Assembly (NCBI GenBank): GCA_021413885.1
Contig: JAIOPM010000009.1
Span: 1-55,377, forward strand
Direction of reading: 5' to 3'
Length of the DNA stretch: 55,377 nucleotides
DNA from: Planctomycetota bacterium
GTDB lineage: Bacteria > Planctomycetota > UBA1135 > GCA-002686595
Positions 10,871 through 21,856 of this stretch are shown piece after piece (position 1 is the stretch's first letter; each line of letters begins with the position of its first letter). Made by a program: the position numbers and the translations under genes. Below the pieces are notes generated by a model that was not told the DNA's origin, did no database searches, and was given only the letters and a program-made list of their open reading frames with translations.

Positions 10871-12688
10871 TTGCCTCGCTCGACGGACTCCACCGTTTCT
10901 CGACGCGCGCTCGCGGCGTGCGTGTTGGTCGTCGTCGGGTTGACGATCTGGGCCGCGGCGTTGCGCTTGCGCGGAATCGACTTCGGGTTGCCGCAGCGCG
11001 TCGAGCCCGACGGCGGCGTGCTCGTGCGCCAAGCGGAGCTGCTGATGGGCGGGTCCGAAGCACCGTGGCGCGAGGCGAACTGGTTCTACTACCCGCACTT
11101 GCTCGGTTGGATCGTCGGGCCGTTCCTCCACGGAGCGCCGAGCGGAGCGAGCGTCTCGCGTGCGGCGGCCGCCGCGACGCATCACCTCGAGACGCGCCGG
11201 GTGTTGGCATTGCTCGCCGCGTTGATCGTGCCCGCGACGTTCCTCTTCGCACGCCGTTTCGTCGGCTACGGAGCGGCGTTGCTCGCGAGCGCGTCGATGT
11301 CGGTCAGCTTGCTGCAGACCTGGTTCGCGCAGGAGTCGCGGCCGCACGCCGGCGCGGCGCTCTTCGCCCTGCTCGCGGTGTTCGCGTGCGTGCGTGCGCG
11401 CGCGGGACCGAGCATCGCGAGCTTCCTCCTCGCCGGCTTGGGCGTCGGCGCGGCGCTCGGCGCGTTGCAGAGCGGTGCGCCGACGCTGTTCGCGTTGTGC
11501 GCGGCGTTCGTGCTCGCCGAGCGCGTACCTGGAGCGCGACGACCATGGCTCGCGGGTCTGCTCGCGTTCGCCGTCGTGCTCGCGGTGTGCGCGTGCCTGT
11601 ATCCGTTCTTCCGGGACACGCCCGACGGCGCGGCGCGGCCGGTGCTGTTCGACGCCGATGGAACGTGGGAGTTCTTCGGGCACAGCTTGTTCAAGCAGAA
11701 GGTCAACGGGGCCGGCTTCGCGACGGTCGCGTGGACGCTGCTGTCGTTCGAGACTCCGGCGCTGGTCTTTGCGTTGCTCGCGGGCGCGTGGGCGTTCGTC
11801 GCGCGCGCGAAGCCTGCGTCGCCGAGCATCGGGGCGAGCGCGCGCCGCGGCGATCTCGTCGTCGTGCTCGCGTACGTCGTCCCGTACACGCTCGCGCTCG
11901 GACTCTACGAGCGCACCGCGGAGCGCTTCGTCCTCCAGCTCGTGCCGTTCGTCCACGTCGCGGCCGCGGCGGGCGTGTTCGCGTGCGCGCGCGCGTGGGG
12001 AGCTCGCCGTCCGCGCGTCGCGCCGCTCGTGATCGCGCTCGGAGCGTTGCTCTTGTGCGCGCCGTCCGCGTTCGCGTGTTGGCGTCTGACGACGTTGCGC
12101 AAACGCCCCGACACATCCGAGCTCACCGCGCAGTGGATCATGGCGAACGTGAAGCGGGACGAGCGCGTGATCCTCGTGCCGTTCGTCGACGTGCCGTTGC
12201 CTCGCACGCGCGAGTCCGTCGTCGCCGACGCCAAGCGCGGCTGGTGTTCGCCGTGGCGCGAGTCCGTCGTCGCCGACGCCAAGCGCGGCTGGTGTTCGCC
12301 GTGGCTCGCGTTCCTCGCCGCGCACGGCGACACGCTGCCCGCCGGACCGCGTTGGGACTTGCGCGGCTTCGCGCTGAACGACGCCGAGGTGCGCGACGCC
12401 GTGCTCGCCGATCCCGTGTCGTGGTTGCGTGCGAACGGCGCGCGTTACGCGGTGCTCGAGCTCCCGAGCTCGCCGGAAGCGAGTCCGTTCCACACCGCCC
12501 TCGCCGCGCGCCTCGCGCGCGACGCGCAGCTCGTGCAACGCCTTCCGTCGAACGCGAACGGCGCGAGCGGCGAAGCGGTGCTCGGCTACGAGGATCTGCC
12601 GCGTCCGCGGCACGTCAACTGGATCTGGTGCTTGCCGACGCACTTCGAGGTCTTCGGCAAGGCGATCGAGGTGTACCGCGTGCCGTGA
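10871..12688 (+). CDS. GT39/ArnT-like integral membrane glycosyltransferase
   Basis: A 605-residue protein starting most plausibly at TTG 10871; no ATG or GTG in frame lies nearby. The N-terminal two thirds holds about nine to eleven hydrophobic helices. The first extracytoplasmic loop carries LRLRGIDFGLPQRVEPDGG, resembling the acidic catalytic loop of dolichyl-phosphate-mannose/undecaprenyl-phosphate-dependent (GT-C) enzymes. The C-terminal third (from about residue 420) is soluble. A perfect 48-bp tandem duplication at 12209-12304 repeats RESVVADAKRGWCSPW in this domain. The lipid-linked sugar donor and acceptor are unknown. The gene stands alone between the divergent AI-2E gene and the sigma factor gene. 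Confidence 0.75.
   Translation: MPRSTDSTVSRRALAACVLVVVGLTIWAAALRLRGIDFGLPQRVEPDGGVLVRQAELLMGGSEAPWREANWFYYPHLLGWIVGPFLHGAPSGASVSRAAAAATHHLETRRVLALLAALIVPATFLFARRFVGYGAALLASASMSVSLLQTWFAQESRPHAGAALFALLAVFACVRARAGPSIASFLLAGLGVGAALGALQSGAPTLFALCAAFVLAERVPGARRPWLAGLLAFAVVLAVCACLYPFFRDTPDGAARPVLFDADGTWEFFGHSLFKQKVNGAGFATVAWTLLSFETPALVFALLAGAWAFVARAKPASPSIGASARRGDLVVVLAYVVPYTLALGLYERTAERFVLQLVPFVHVAAAAGVFACARAWGARRPRVAPLVIALGALLLCAPSAFACWRLTTLRKRPDTSELTAQWIMANVKRDERVILVPFVDVPLPRTRESVVADAKRGWCSPWRESVVADAKRGWCSPWLAFLAAHGDTLPAGPRWDLRGFALNDAEVRDAVLADPVSWLRANGARYAVLELPSSPEASPFHTALAARLARDAQLVQRLPSNANGASGEAVLGYEDLPRPRHVNWIWCLPTHFEVFGKAIEVYRVP
12209..12304 (+). repeat. Perfect 48-bp tandem duplication within the GT39-like gene
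   Basis: Bases 12209-12256 are repeated exactly as 12257-12304. The unit keeps the reading frame and duplicates 16 residues, RESVVADAKRGWCSPW. No third copy is present. Confidence 0.95.
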
Positions 12689-12763
12689 GTTCGCCGCCAG
12701 CCCGAAAATTCCGAGCGGCGCGTGATCCGGGGCGCGTCGTCCGCGAATCATGTCGTCGCACGG

Positions 12764-13291
12764 ATGGACGCACACGAGCTCACCGATCTATTGCGGCGAC
12801 ACGCCGGGTTGATCCACAGGATCGCCTACGCGTATTGCCGGAACGCGACCGATCGCGAGGACGTCGTGCAGGAGATCGCGGTGCAGCTCTGGCGCTCCCG
12901 CGAGCGCTACGACGCGCGCTTCGCGGAAACGACGTGGGTCTATCGCATCGCGCTCAACGTCGCGATCTCGTTCCACCGACGCGAGTTCGAGTATCGCGAG
13001 CGACGGCTGCCGATCGACGCGCACGCGATCACGATCGCGGCCGCGTCCGAAGCCCAGCCGAGTGAGGACGTCGAGTTGCTGCTGCGTTGCATCGACGAGC
13101 TGGGCGCGTTCGAGAAGGCGCTCGTGTTGCTCTATCTCGACGGGAACGAACACGCGGTGATCGCGGAGGTGCTCGGAATCTCGGTGTCGAACGTGGGCAC
13201 CAAGCTCCTGCGCATCAAGGACGGACTGCGCGCCGCGTTCGAACGACGCGCGCGCTCGGAACGAACGGAGGGCCCGCATGCAGCTCGATGA
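12764..13291 (+). CDS. ECF-type RNA polymerase sigma factor
   Basis: A 175-residue sigma-70 family protein. ATG at 12764 (MDAHELTDLLRRHAGLIHRI) is chosen over an upstream GTG because homologues start there. Region 2 is seen in AYAYCRNATDREDVVQEIAV and RFAETTWVYRIALNVAISF, and region 4 in LLYLDGNEHAVIAEVLGISV followed by SNVGTKLLRIKDGL, the recognition helix-turn-helix. It should direct RNA polymerase to a specific promoter set. The 3' end overlaps the next gene by 14 bp, so the two are almost certainly co-transcribed and translationally coupled; the membrane protein is a candidate regulator of this sigma factor. Confidence 0.93.
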   Translation: MDAHELTDLLRRHAGLIHRIAYAYCRNATDREDVVQEIAVQLWRSRERYDARFAETTWVYRIALNVAISFHRREFEYRERRLPIDAHAITIAAASEAQPSEDVELLLRCIDELGAFEKALVLLYLDGNEHAVIAEVLGISVSNVGTKLLRIKDGLRAAFERRARSERTEGPHAAR

Positions 13292-13955
13292 CCTGAAGAC
13301 GGCGTGGGCCGCGCACGGCGCGGCGTTGGAACGAAGCTTGGCGATCGACGAGCGGCTCCTGCGCGAGGTGTTGTTGACCAAGGTGCGTCGCGCGTTCGCG
13401 CCGTACGTCGCGTGGCGGGCGCTCGAGGTCGTGTTGGGCGTCGCGGCGGCGGGCGGCACCGCGGCGGTGCTGGTCGCGCACGGCGCGGAGTGGCGTTACC
13501 TCGTCGTCGGCGGAGCGTTGCTCGTGTTCGCGCTCGTCGTCACCGCGTCGTCCGCGTACCTCTCGGTGAACGGGCTGCGACTCGACTACGACGGTCCGGT
13601 GACCGCGATGCAGCGAGACGTCGAGCGCCTCCGGCTCGCCGAATACCGCGCGTTGAAGTGGGCGGTGCTCGGCGGCGTGGTGCTGTGGCTTCCGGCGGCG
13701 TTGGTCGCGTTCGAGGCGTCGACCGGCGTCGCGGCGCTCGCGCGCGTCGAGCTGCCGTGGCTCGTCGGGAACTTGGTCTTCGGTCTCGTCGTGCTCGCGT
13801 GCGGCGTGGCGTGGTCGAAGAGGTACGTCGAGCGCGCCGATCTCGGCCCGCGCGCGCGCCGACTCGTGGAGGCGGTCTCGGGCCGCGCGTTGCGTGTCGC
13901 GACGAAGCAGCTCACGGAGCTCGCGCGCTTCGAACGCGACGAGACGAGTCGATGA
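13278..13955 (+). CDS. Membrane protein coupled to the ECF sigma factor
   Basis: A 225-residue protein starting MQLDDLKTAWAAHGAALERS, an N-terminus seen in membrane proteins encoded next to ECF sigma factors in several phyla. Four hydrophobic helices are visible, in two pairs: around ALEVVLGVAAAGGTAAVLV and YLVVGGALLVFALVVTAS, then AVLGGVVLWLPAALVAFEA and WLVGNLVFGLVVLACGVAW. There is no classical zinc-binding anti-sigma motif (HxxxCxxC). The 14-bp overlap with the sigma gene and the cytoplasmic N-terminal tail make a role in controlling it plausible but unproven. Confidence 0.8.
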   Translation: MQLDDLKTAWAAHGAALERSLAIDERLLREVLLTKVRRAFAPYVAWRALEVVLGVAAAGGTAAVLVAHGAEWRYLVVGGALLVFALVVTASSAYLSVNGLRLDYDGPVTAMQRDVERLRLAEYRALKWAVLGGVVLWLPAALVAFEASTGVAALARVELPWLVGNLVFGLVVLACGVAWSKRYVERADLGPRARRLVEAVSGRALRVATKQLTELARFERDETSR

Positions 13956-14235
13956 CGTCTGAACGGCGAGGTGCTCGGCGCGTCGCGCGGGGCCCGCGCC
14001 GGCGGGGACCAGCTCGCGATGATCGCCGAGTGCGCGTCGCTCGGCTTGCTGGAGCTGCAGGCGGTGTCGAGGCTCGAGACCACGGCGAGGAATTCGCGTA
14101 TCGCCATCGTTCCGGTTCGCCGAGGGTCGCGTTCGCGGAGGCGAGCCGCGCCTACATCGCGGTGGTGCGGTGGACGAAGGCGCCGTCAGGTTCCGGCTCG
14201 CGCGGCGCGCCCGAAGACCGCCGCCGGTGATCCGA

Positions 14236-15243
14236 CTAATGCGTCGCGTCGGCGTTTCCGGTCGCGACGAGGCCGAGCTCCTCGAGCCGCCGTGCGACGA
14301 ACTCGGTGACCAACTCGTGCCCGCGTTCCGTCCAATGTCCGTCGCGCGGGAACGCGATCCGTTCGCCGCGCGCGGCCGCGGCGGTGAGCTCCGCCTCGAG
14401 ATCGAAGTGCGTCACCGCGCGCGTGTCGAGGCGCTCGCCAAGCCAATGATCGTCCGTGGTGATCACGACCAGCTTCGCGCCGGCCTGCGCGCACTCGCGA
14501 TCGAACGTCGTGAGTAGCGCGGCGACGAGGTTGCGTCCGCGTTCGACCGTTGCGGTCGAGAGCTCGGGCGCGCGGCGTTCGTACCAGAGCTTCGTGAGCG
14601 AGCGCCAGCCCTGCGAGTAGCGCTCGGGCCACGGTTCGGGCACGGGCACGTTGGTGAGCTCGAGCGCGCCGTTCGCGAGTACGAAGCGCGGCTTCGCCTT
14701 GCCGTAGCTGCGGTCGGTCAGAGCTTCGGGCAGATCGTTGCCGCACGAGAGCACCAGCACGAGCCGCGGCGAACTCGGTACGTCGCGCGGCAGGAAGCGC
14801 GCGCGTTCGCGCCAGAGGAGCAGCTCTTGATCGACGCTGAAGCCCGACACTGCGAGGTTCCAGACCGCGAGGCCGACTCGACCTTCGAGCCGCGCGGCCC
14901 AACCGTCGCGCTCCTCGACGCCCCAACCGAACGCGAACGAGTCGCCGAAGACCAGGATGTCGGGCGAGCGCGACGGCATCGACTCTTGTCGACGGAAGCC
15001 GAACTCGTTGATTGCGATCGCGACGTCGAACTCGTCGGTGCGGTGACGCACTTCGACTCCCGGTTGGTAGCGCCAGCCGAGGACGTCGTCGTGGACGACG
15101 TAGCGCGGGTTGGTGCTCGGCCCGGCCGCGTAGGAAGTCCGCAGGCGCGCGCCGAGTTCGAGGAGTCCGAGCGCGATGCACGCGCCGAGCACGCAACGCA
15201 GAACGAGCCGACGGCGCGGCGTGGGGGACGAGTTCGCGGGCAT
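14236..15243 (-). CDS. Membrane-anchored SGNH/GDSL-type hydrolase
   Basis: A 335-residue protein from ATG 15243 (MPANSSPTPRRRLVLRCVLG), with one N-terminal hydrophobic helix (LVLRCVLGACIALGLLELGA). The SGNH fold is indicated by block I ILVFGDSFAFGWGV with the nucleophilic Ser, a block with Asn in LVLSCGNDLPEA, and the C-terminal Asp-His pair in PRDGHWTERGHELV. Such enzymes are esterases or acetyl transfer-related hydrolases acting on polysaccharides or lipids; the substrate is not evident. It would sit on the outer face of the cytoplasmic membrane. About 280 bp without a convincing gene separate it from the sigma factor/membrane protein pair. Confidence 0.85.
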   Translation of the reverse strand: MPANSSPTPRRRLVLRCVLGACIALGLLELGARLRTSYAAGPSTNPRYVVHDDVLGWRYQPGVEVRHRTDEFDVAIAINEFGFRRQESMPSRSPDILVFGDSFAFGWGVEERDGWAARLEGRVGLAVWNLAVSGFSVDQELLLWRERARFLPRDVPSSPRLVLVLSCGNDLPEALTDRSYGKAKPRFVLANGALELTNVPVPEPWPERYSQGWRSLTKLWYERRAPELSTATVERGRNLVAALLTTFDRECAQAGAKLVVITTDDHWLGERLDTRAVTHFDLEAELTAAAARGERIAFPRDGHWTERGHELVTEFVARRLEELGLVATGNADATH

Positions 15244-15310
15244 CGCACGAGCCGCGACGCGCGCGGCCACGATGAATTCTAGGGCGTGAGCGCGTGCTCG
15301 GCCCGACGCA

Positions 15311-15454
15311 TCAGCTCTTCGTCGGACGAATCCGCCACCCATGTGGACCGCGGTCGGAGAGCGGCGTCCATTCCTCGGCGACCGGACGATCGACGAACGC
15401 GGTGTGGGTGCGTCGCAGCTCGTCGTCGAGACCGACGTAGGCGAACTTCTTCAT
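15311..15454 (-). CDS. Small unknown ORF or 3' gene remnant
   Basis: On the minus strand, ATG at 15454 opens 47 residues (MKKFAYVGLDDELRRTHTAF, ending GPHGWRIRPTKS). The same frame continues upstream with natural-looking sequence (IEEHDKENPFRGRSRWFSAD) to about 15570 but there is no good start codon there, so this may be the end of a longer, 5'-truncated gene. I do not recognise the family. The rest of the gap between 15244 and 15690 holds nothing convincing. Confidence 0.35.
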   Translation of the reverse strand: MKKFAYVGLDDELRRTHTAFVDRPVAEEWTPLSDRGPHGWRIRPTKS

Positions 15455-15690
15455 GTGCTCGGACTCGCCTGTCGCGAAGTTACCCTGCGGTCCGACGGCG
15501 TCGGCGGAGAACCAACGGCTTCGGCCGCGAAACGGATTCTCCTTGTCGTGCTCCTCGATCTGACCGGGCCTCGCCGCGACCCGCGTTCCGCGTGGCTGTG
15601 GTAACGTCCTTCGCTTGCGTCGCGTTCGGCTCAGGTGAGCTTCGAGCGCGGTCCGTTTCGCCTCTCCACCCTCGTTCCACATCTAGATCC

Positions 15691-17502
15691 ATGTCTCAGC
15701 GGTCCGTCCTCGCTTCCGTGTTCGTCGCTTCCGTGCTGGGCTCGAGCGCCTTCGCCGGAACGCGCTTCGTCGATGTCGCACTGACCACCGGCGCGAACGA
15801 CGGCTCGTCGTGGGCCGATGCGTATCGCACTCCCGACGGCGTCTCCGTCGCGCTCGCCGCTTCGATCGCCGGCGACGAAGTGTGGGTCGCGACGGGCACG
15901 TACTTGCCGACGGTCCTCGGCACGCGGGCGACGGCGATCCCGTTGAAGAACGGCGTCGCGGTCTACGGCGGCTTCGCCGGCGGCGAAACGAGCGTCGCGC
16001 AGCGCGACGTCGCGCTCAACGCGACGATCCTCTCCGGCGATCTCGCGGGCGACGACCCGAGCGCGATCCTCACCGACAACTCGTTTCACGTCCTGACGGG
16101 CGCCGGCACGAACGCGACCGCGGTGCTCGACGGCTTCACGGTGCGCGGCGGCAACGCCAACAGCGCCGCGGCGAACCAAGATCGCGGCGGCGGCATCCTC
16201 TGCATCGCCGGGGCGAGCCCGACCGTGCGACGCTGCACGTTCACGACCAACCGCTGCACGTTCGGCGGCGGCGCGGGCTACGTCAACAACTCGAGCCCGA
16301 CGTTCGAGGACTGCATCTTCGAGAACAACTTCGGCGGCAGCTTCGGCGGCGCGTTCGACATCGCCACCAACGGCGGCGCGACGTTCGATCGTTGCGTGTT
16401 CCGCGGGAACACCGCGGCGCGCGCGGGCGCGCTCGAGATCTTCGCGAGCCCGGCGGTCAAGGTCTTCGATTCGCTCTTCTACGCGAACACGAGCACGGGC
16501 ACCGGCTCCGGCGGCGCGCTCTACGTCCAACAGAGCGCCGCGCAGATCCGCAACTGCACGATCGTGCAGAACTCGTGCACCGTCAGCGCGAACGGCGCCG
16601 GGTTGCGCGTCTCCAACGGAGCGCCGACGGTCATCAACTGCATCTTCGATCAGAACACCGCGGCCGGCGGAGCGAGCGGTTCCGCCGCGCAGATCGCGCC
16701 GGCGACGGTGTCGGTCACGTACTCGCTGATTCCTGCCGGCTACGCGGGCGTGGGCAACCTCTCCGCGACGCCGGTCTACGATCTCACCGGTCCGTTGCCG
16801 TTCCGACTCGCGCTGAATTCACCGGGCATCGACGCCGGCGACAACAACGGAGTCGCGGGAGGCGGGCTCGATCTCGCGGGCGCGCCGCGCTTGCTCGAAG
16901 TGCTCACGGTTCCGGATACCGGTTCGGGTTCGACGCCGCTGGTCGACCTCGGCGCGTTCGAAGCCGACGGCGATTGCAACGCCAACAACGTTCCCGATTG
17001 GACGGACATCGCGCTCGCAACTTCGCTCGACTTCAATGCGAACACGGTGCCCGACGAGTGCGAGTGTTCGGGCGGCACGCCGCCGACGGTGTACTGCACT
17101 TCGAAGGTCAATTCGCAGCTCTGCGTGCCGTCGATCACGTTCCAAGGCAGTCCCAGCGTTTCGAGCGCGAGCCCGTTCACGCTCGGCGCGTTCGACGTCC
17201 TCAATCACGAGAACGGTCTGCTGTTCTACGGCTACGCGTTGCAGGCGCTCCCGTACCAAGGCGGGACGTTGTGCCTCACCGCTCCGGCGCGGCGCACGAG
17301 CGTGATGAACTCCGGCGGTTCGCCGACCGGCACCGATTGCACCGGCACGTTCTCCTTCGACTTCAACGCGCGCATCCAATCCGGCGTCGATCCGCTGTTG
17401 GTCGTCGGCCAACTCGTCGGCGCTCAATATTGGAGCCGCGATCCCCAGGATCCGTTCGGGACCAGTCTGACCGACGCTGTTCGTTTCGCGATTTGTCAGT
17501 GA
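15691..17502 (+). CDS. Secreted right-handed beta-helix protein with VPDECEC motif and shared C-terminal domain
   Basis: A 603-residue exported protein. ATG at 15691 starts a clear signal peptide (MSQRSVLASVFVASVLGSSA, then FAG). Residues of about 25-420 have pectin-lyase-like parallel beta-helix sequence: an N-terminal block with GDEVWVATGTYLPT, then repeated rungs with GG and Cys (CTFTTNRCTFGGGAGYVNNS). A Ca-binding-like segment DCNANNVPDWTDIALATSLD through NTVPDECEC follows, and the last 137 residues (17092-17502) are the C-terminal domain also found at the ends of three other proteins here. It is probably cell-surface or extracellular. No catalytic residues of a polysaccharide lyase can be identified with confidence. 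Confidence 0.85.
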   Translation: MSQRSVLASVFVASVLGSSAFAGTRFVDVALTTGANDGSSWADAYRTPDGVSVALAASIAGDEVWVATGTYLPTVLGTRATAIPLKNGVAVYGGFAGGETSVAQRDVALNATILSGDLAGDDPSAILTDNSFHVLTGAGTNATAVLDGFTVRGGNANSAAANQDRGGGILCIAGASPTVRRCTFTTNRCTFGGGAGYVNNSSPTFEDCIFENNFGGSFGGAFDIATNGGATFDRCVFRGNTAARAGALEIFASPAVKVFDSLFYANTSTGTGSGGALYVQQSAAQIRNCTIVQNSCTVSANGAGLRVSNGAPTVINCIFDQNTAAGGASGSAAQIAPATVSVTYSLIPAGYAGVGNLSATPVYDLTGPLPFRLALNSPGIDAGDNNGVAGGGLDLAGAPRLLEVLTVPDTGSGSTPLVDLGAFEADGDCNANNVPDWTDIALATSLDFNANTVPDECECSGGTPPTVYCTSKVNSQLCVPSITFQGSPSVSSASPFTLGAFDVLNHENGLLFYGYALQALPYQGGTLCLTAPARRTSVMNSGGSPTGTDCTGTFSFDFNARIQSGVDPLLVVGQLVGAQYWSRDPQDPFGTSLTDAVRFAICQ

Positions 17503-17662
17503 CGCGCGGCGTCGTCGTCGTGGTGCTCGTGCTGCGAGAGGTCGGGCCTGTCGATCCGAGCGCGTACACTTCCACGCCGAGCTCGGAGTTTCGGAGCCTC
17601 TGGCGGAGTGCGAACGGACTGGCTCGCTTGGCGAAGAACATGAAGACTCACTTCTGACGACG

Positions 17663-18211
17663 ATGACGAATTCGAAGGATCACACCGCTCGCTCGGGCGC
17701 GCGCGCAGCGAAGGCTTCGTCCAAGAAGCCGGCCGCGGCGAAGGCGAAGGCGAAGAAGTCCAAGTCCGCGAGCGCGAGGAGTGGCTCGACTCGCAAGGCG
17801 CGCAGGCCCGCGATCCTGCCCAAGTCCGACGGCGACGCCGGCGTGCGGGCGTACATCGCGAGCCTCGAGCCGTGGCAGGCCGACCTCGCGCAACGCGTCG
17901 ACGCGCTCGTCGTGAAGCACGTGCCTCGCGTTCGCAAAGGTGTGCGGTGGCACTGTCCGTTCTACGGCGTCGAAGGACGCGGTTGGTTCCTCGCCTTCGC
18001 CGCGTTCCAGCGTCACGTCAAGTTCAGCTTCTTCAAGGGCGCCGCGCTCGAGCCTGTTCCGCCGCTCGGCAAGTTCAAGGACGTGCGCTCGCTGGATGTG
18101 CGCGAGTCCGACGAGCTCGACGTGAAGCAGCTCTCGAAGTGGATGGAGCAGGCGGCCGCGCTTCCCGGTTGGGACGGCGGGTCGACGCATAGCGGCGGAG
18201 CACCGCTCTAG
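17663..18211 (+). CDS. DUF1801 domain protein with basic N-terminal tail
   Basis: A 182-residue protein. The first 55 residues are an Ala/Lys/Ser-rich, histone-H1-like tail (KKPAAAKAKAKKSKSA). The remainder is a DUF1801 domain (YdhG-like fold): YIASLEPWQADLAQRVDALV, RWHCPFYGVEGRGW and ROUGHLY thirty residues later VKFSFFKGAALEPVPPLGK. The function of DUF1801 proteins is not established; the fold resembles that of a small-molecule or iron-handling protein. A second DUF1801 gene begins 10 bp downstream, so the two form a likely operon. Confidence 0.85.
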   Translation: MTNSKDHTARSGARAAKASSKKPAAAKAKAKKSKSASARSGSTRKARRPAILPKSDGDAGVRAYIASLEPWQADLAQRVDALVVKHVPRVRKGVRWHCPFYGVEGRGWFLAFAAFQRHVKFSFFKGAALEPVPPLGKFKDVRSLDVRESDELDVKQLSKWMEQAAALPGWDGGSTHSGGAPL

Positions 18212-18220
18212 GATGAATAC

Positions 18221-18640
18221 ATGAAGAAATCGAACGCGAGCGAAGGTCCGTCGGCGTCGGAGCTCATCTCGCAACGGATCGTCGAGCTCGGCGACTGGCG
18301 CGGGAAAACTCTCGGCCGAATGCGCAAGCTCATCAAGGCCGCCGATCCGGACGTCGTCGAAGAGTGGAAATGGATGGGCACTCCGGTGTGGTCGCACGAC
18401 GGCATCCTCTGTACCGGCGAGTCGTACAAGCAAGTCGTGAAGCTCACCTTCGCGAAGGGCGCGGCCTTGAAGGATCCCGCGCAGCTCTTCAATTCGAGCC
18501 TCGACGGCAACACCCGCCGCGCGATCGACATCCGTGAAGGCGAGGACGTCGACGCGTCGGCCTTCAAGGCGCTGATTCGCCAAGCGGTCGCCCTCAACAC
18601 TTCCGCCAAGTCGAAGCCCGCGAAGAAGGCGAAGCGCTGA
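18221..18640 (+). CDS. DUF1801 domain protein
   Basis: A 139-residue protein with the same domain as its upstream neighbour: ELGDWRGKTLGRMRKLIKAA, EEWKWMGTPVWSHDGILCTG and VVKLTFAKGAALKDPAQLF. It ends in a short Lys/Ala-rich tail (KSKPAKKAKR) rather than starting with one. The two copies are strongly diverged and only 10 bp apart. Function unknown. Confidence 0.87.
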   Translation: MKKSNASEGPSASELISQRIVELGDWRGKTLGRMRKLIKAADPDVVEEWKWMGTPVWSHDGILCTGESYKQVVKLTFAKGAALKDPAQLFNSSLDGNTRRAIDIREGEDVDASAFKALIRQAVALNTSAKSKPAKKAKR

Positions 18641-18745
18641 CGGATTCCGCCGTCGAGGCGGTGGTCGACCAACCGGACGCCGATCGCTGCGAACGGCGAG
18701 CAGCGTGAGCGCGTCGCACCGCGCGAAAGAAAGAGAAGGCTCGCC

Positions 18746-19228
18746 CTATCGCTTCGGCTTCGGCACGTGCTGATCCACCAGAATCGGGTTGCCGTCGGGA
18801 TCGACGAGCGTGAAGTACGCCGGGCCGTCGGTGGACTCGTCGGCCTCGGTCTGCAGCTTGAGGCCGCGCTGCTTCAAGACCTGCTGCAGTTCGCGGACGT
18901 CCTGGAAATCCTTCGGGGTCTTCCGCTCGTGGTCCCAGCCCGGATTGAAGGTCAGGCTGTTCTTCTCGAACATGCCTTGGAACAGACCGATCTTGGTGGT
19001 GCCGTTCTGGAGGACGACCCACTTCTGCTCGAGCTCGCCGGCGACTTGCTTGAAGTCGAGCTTCTCGTAGAAGTCCTTCGACGCCTTGATGTCCTTGACG
19101 GTGAGGCTGACGGAGAAGTTGCCGAGCTGCACGGGTTCGTCCTTCTTGTTCTGCTTGTCGTCGAGAAACGCAGTCATGAGAGTCGCCGTCGCGAGGGAGG
19201 CGAGCGTGGCGGAGAGGAGCGTGTTCAT
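18746..19228 (-). CDS. Exported VOC/glyoxalase-fold protein
   Basis: A 160-residue protein from ATG 19228, preceded by a GGAAAGG ribosome-binding site. The N-terminus (MNTLLSATLASLATATLMTA) looks like a signal peptide, which is unusual for this family. The VOC fold is visible in FSVSLTVKDIKASKDFYEKL, the middle strands around KWVVLQNGTTKIGLFQGMFE and the last strand GPAYFTLVDPDGNPILVDQH. Most VOC proteins bind a metal at the two paired strands; the family includes glyoxalase, resistance and unknown proteins. It lies about 310 bp downstream of katG on the same strand, too far to assume co-transcription. Confidence 0.87.
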   Translation of the reverse strand: MNTLLSATLASLATATLMTAFLDDKQNKKDEPVQLGNFSVSLTVKDIKASKDFYEKLDFKQVAGELEQKWVVLQNGTTKIGLFQGMFEKNSLTFNPGWDHERKTPKDFQDVRELQQVLKQRGLKLQTEADESTDGPAYFTLVDPDGNPILVDQHVPKPKR

Positions 19229-19538
19229 CGTGGCCTTTCCTTCGTGTGACCCGGACCTGGAGCGGGTCCGACGAGCGCCAACCTAGCGGCCCGCTCGAGG
19301 ATGCGCTCTTTCGATACGACGCAACGTCTCACTCCGTCCGACCCGGTGAGCCCGTACCCGAGGACGGACTCTCCCGCCGGATCAACGCGCGGGGGCAGGC
19401 TCATCTGCGAGCGGCAATCGAAAACTGACCCAGCCGACGATCGAACGTCGACCCACCCCGGGGCGATCTTCTCCGGTTGGTGACTCGCGCGCCGGTTCGG
19501 AGCGAGCTCCGGTTCGCGGCCGTCCTCGGGCCGGCGCA
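19229..19538. other. Gene-free gap between katG and the VOC gene
   Basis: No reading frame with convincing composition is present on either strand. A short imperfect inverted repeat (GACCCG and CGGGTC) lies at about 19250-19270 near the VOC start, but it is too weak to name. Otherwise I see nothing. Confidence 0.4.
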
Positions 19539-21773
<2,235 letters not shown>

Positions 21774-21856
21774 CTACCGCTCGCCGCGGACTTCCGCGCC
21801 GCGTCGCGAACAGGACGTTCGAACGCGAGCAGATCAGCGAACGCACTCGCGAGAAG

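Noticed and set aside
13956..14235. Possible small gene (IAECASLGLLELQAVSRLET) between the membrane protein and SGNH genes
   Set aside because: The frame has natural-looking residues but no ribosome-binding site and decays into Arg/Ser-rich text; no family match is evident.
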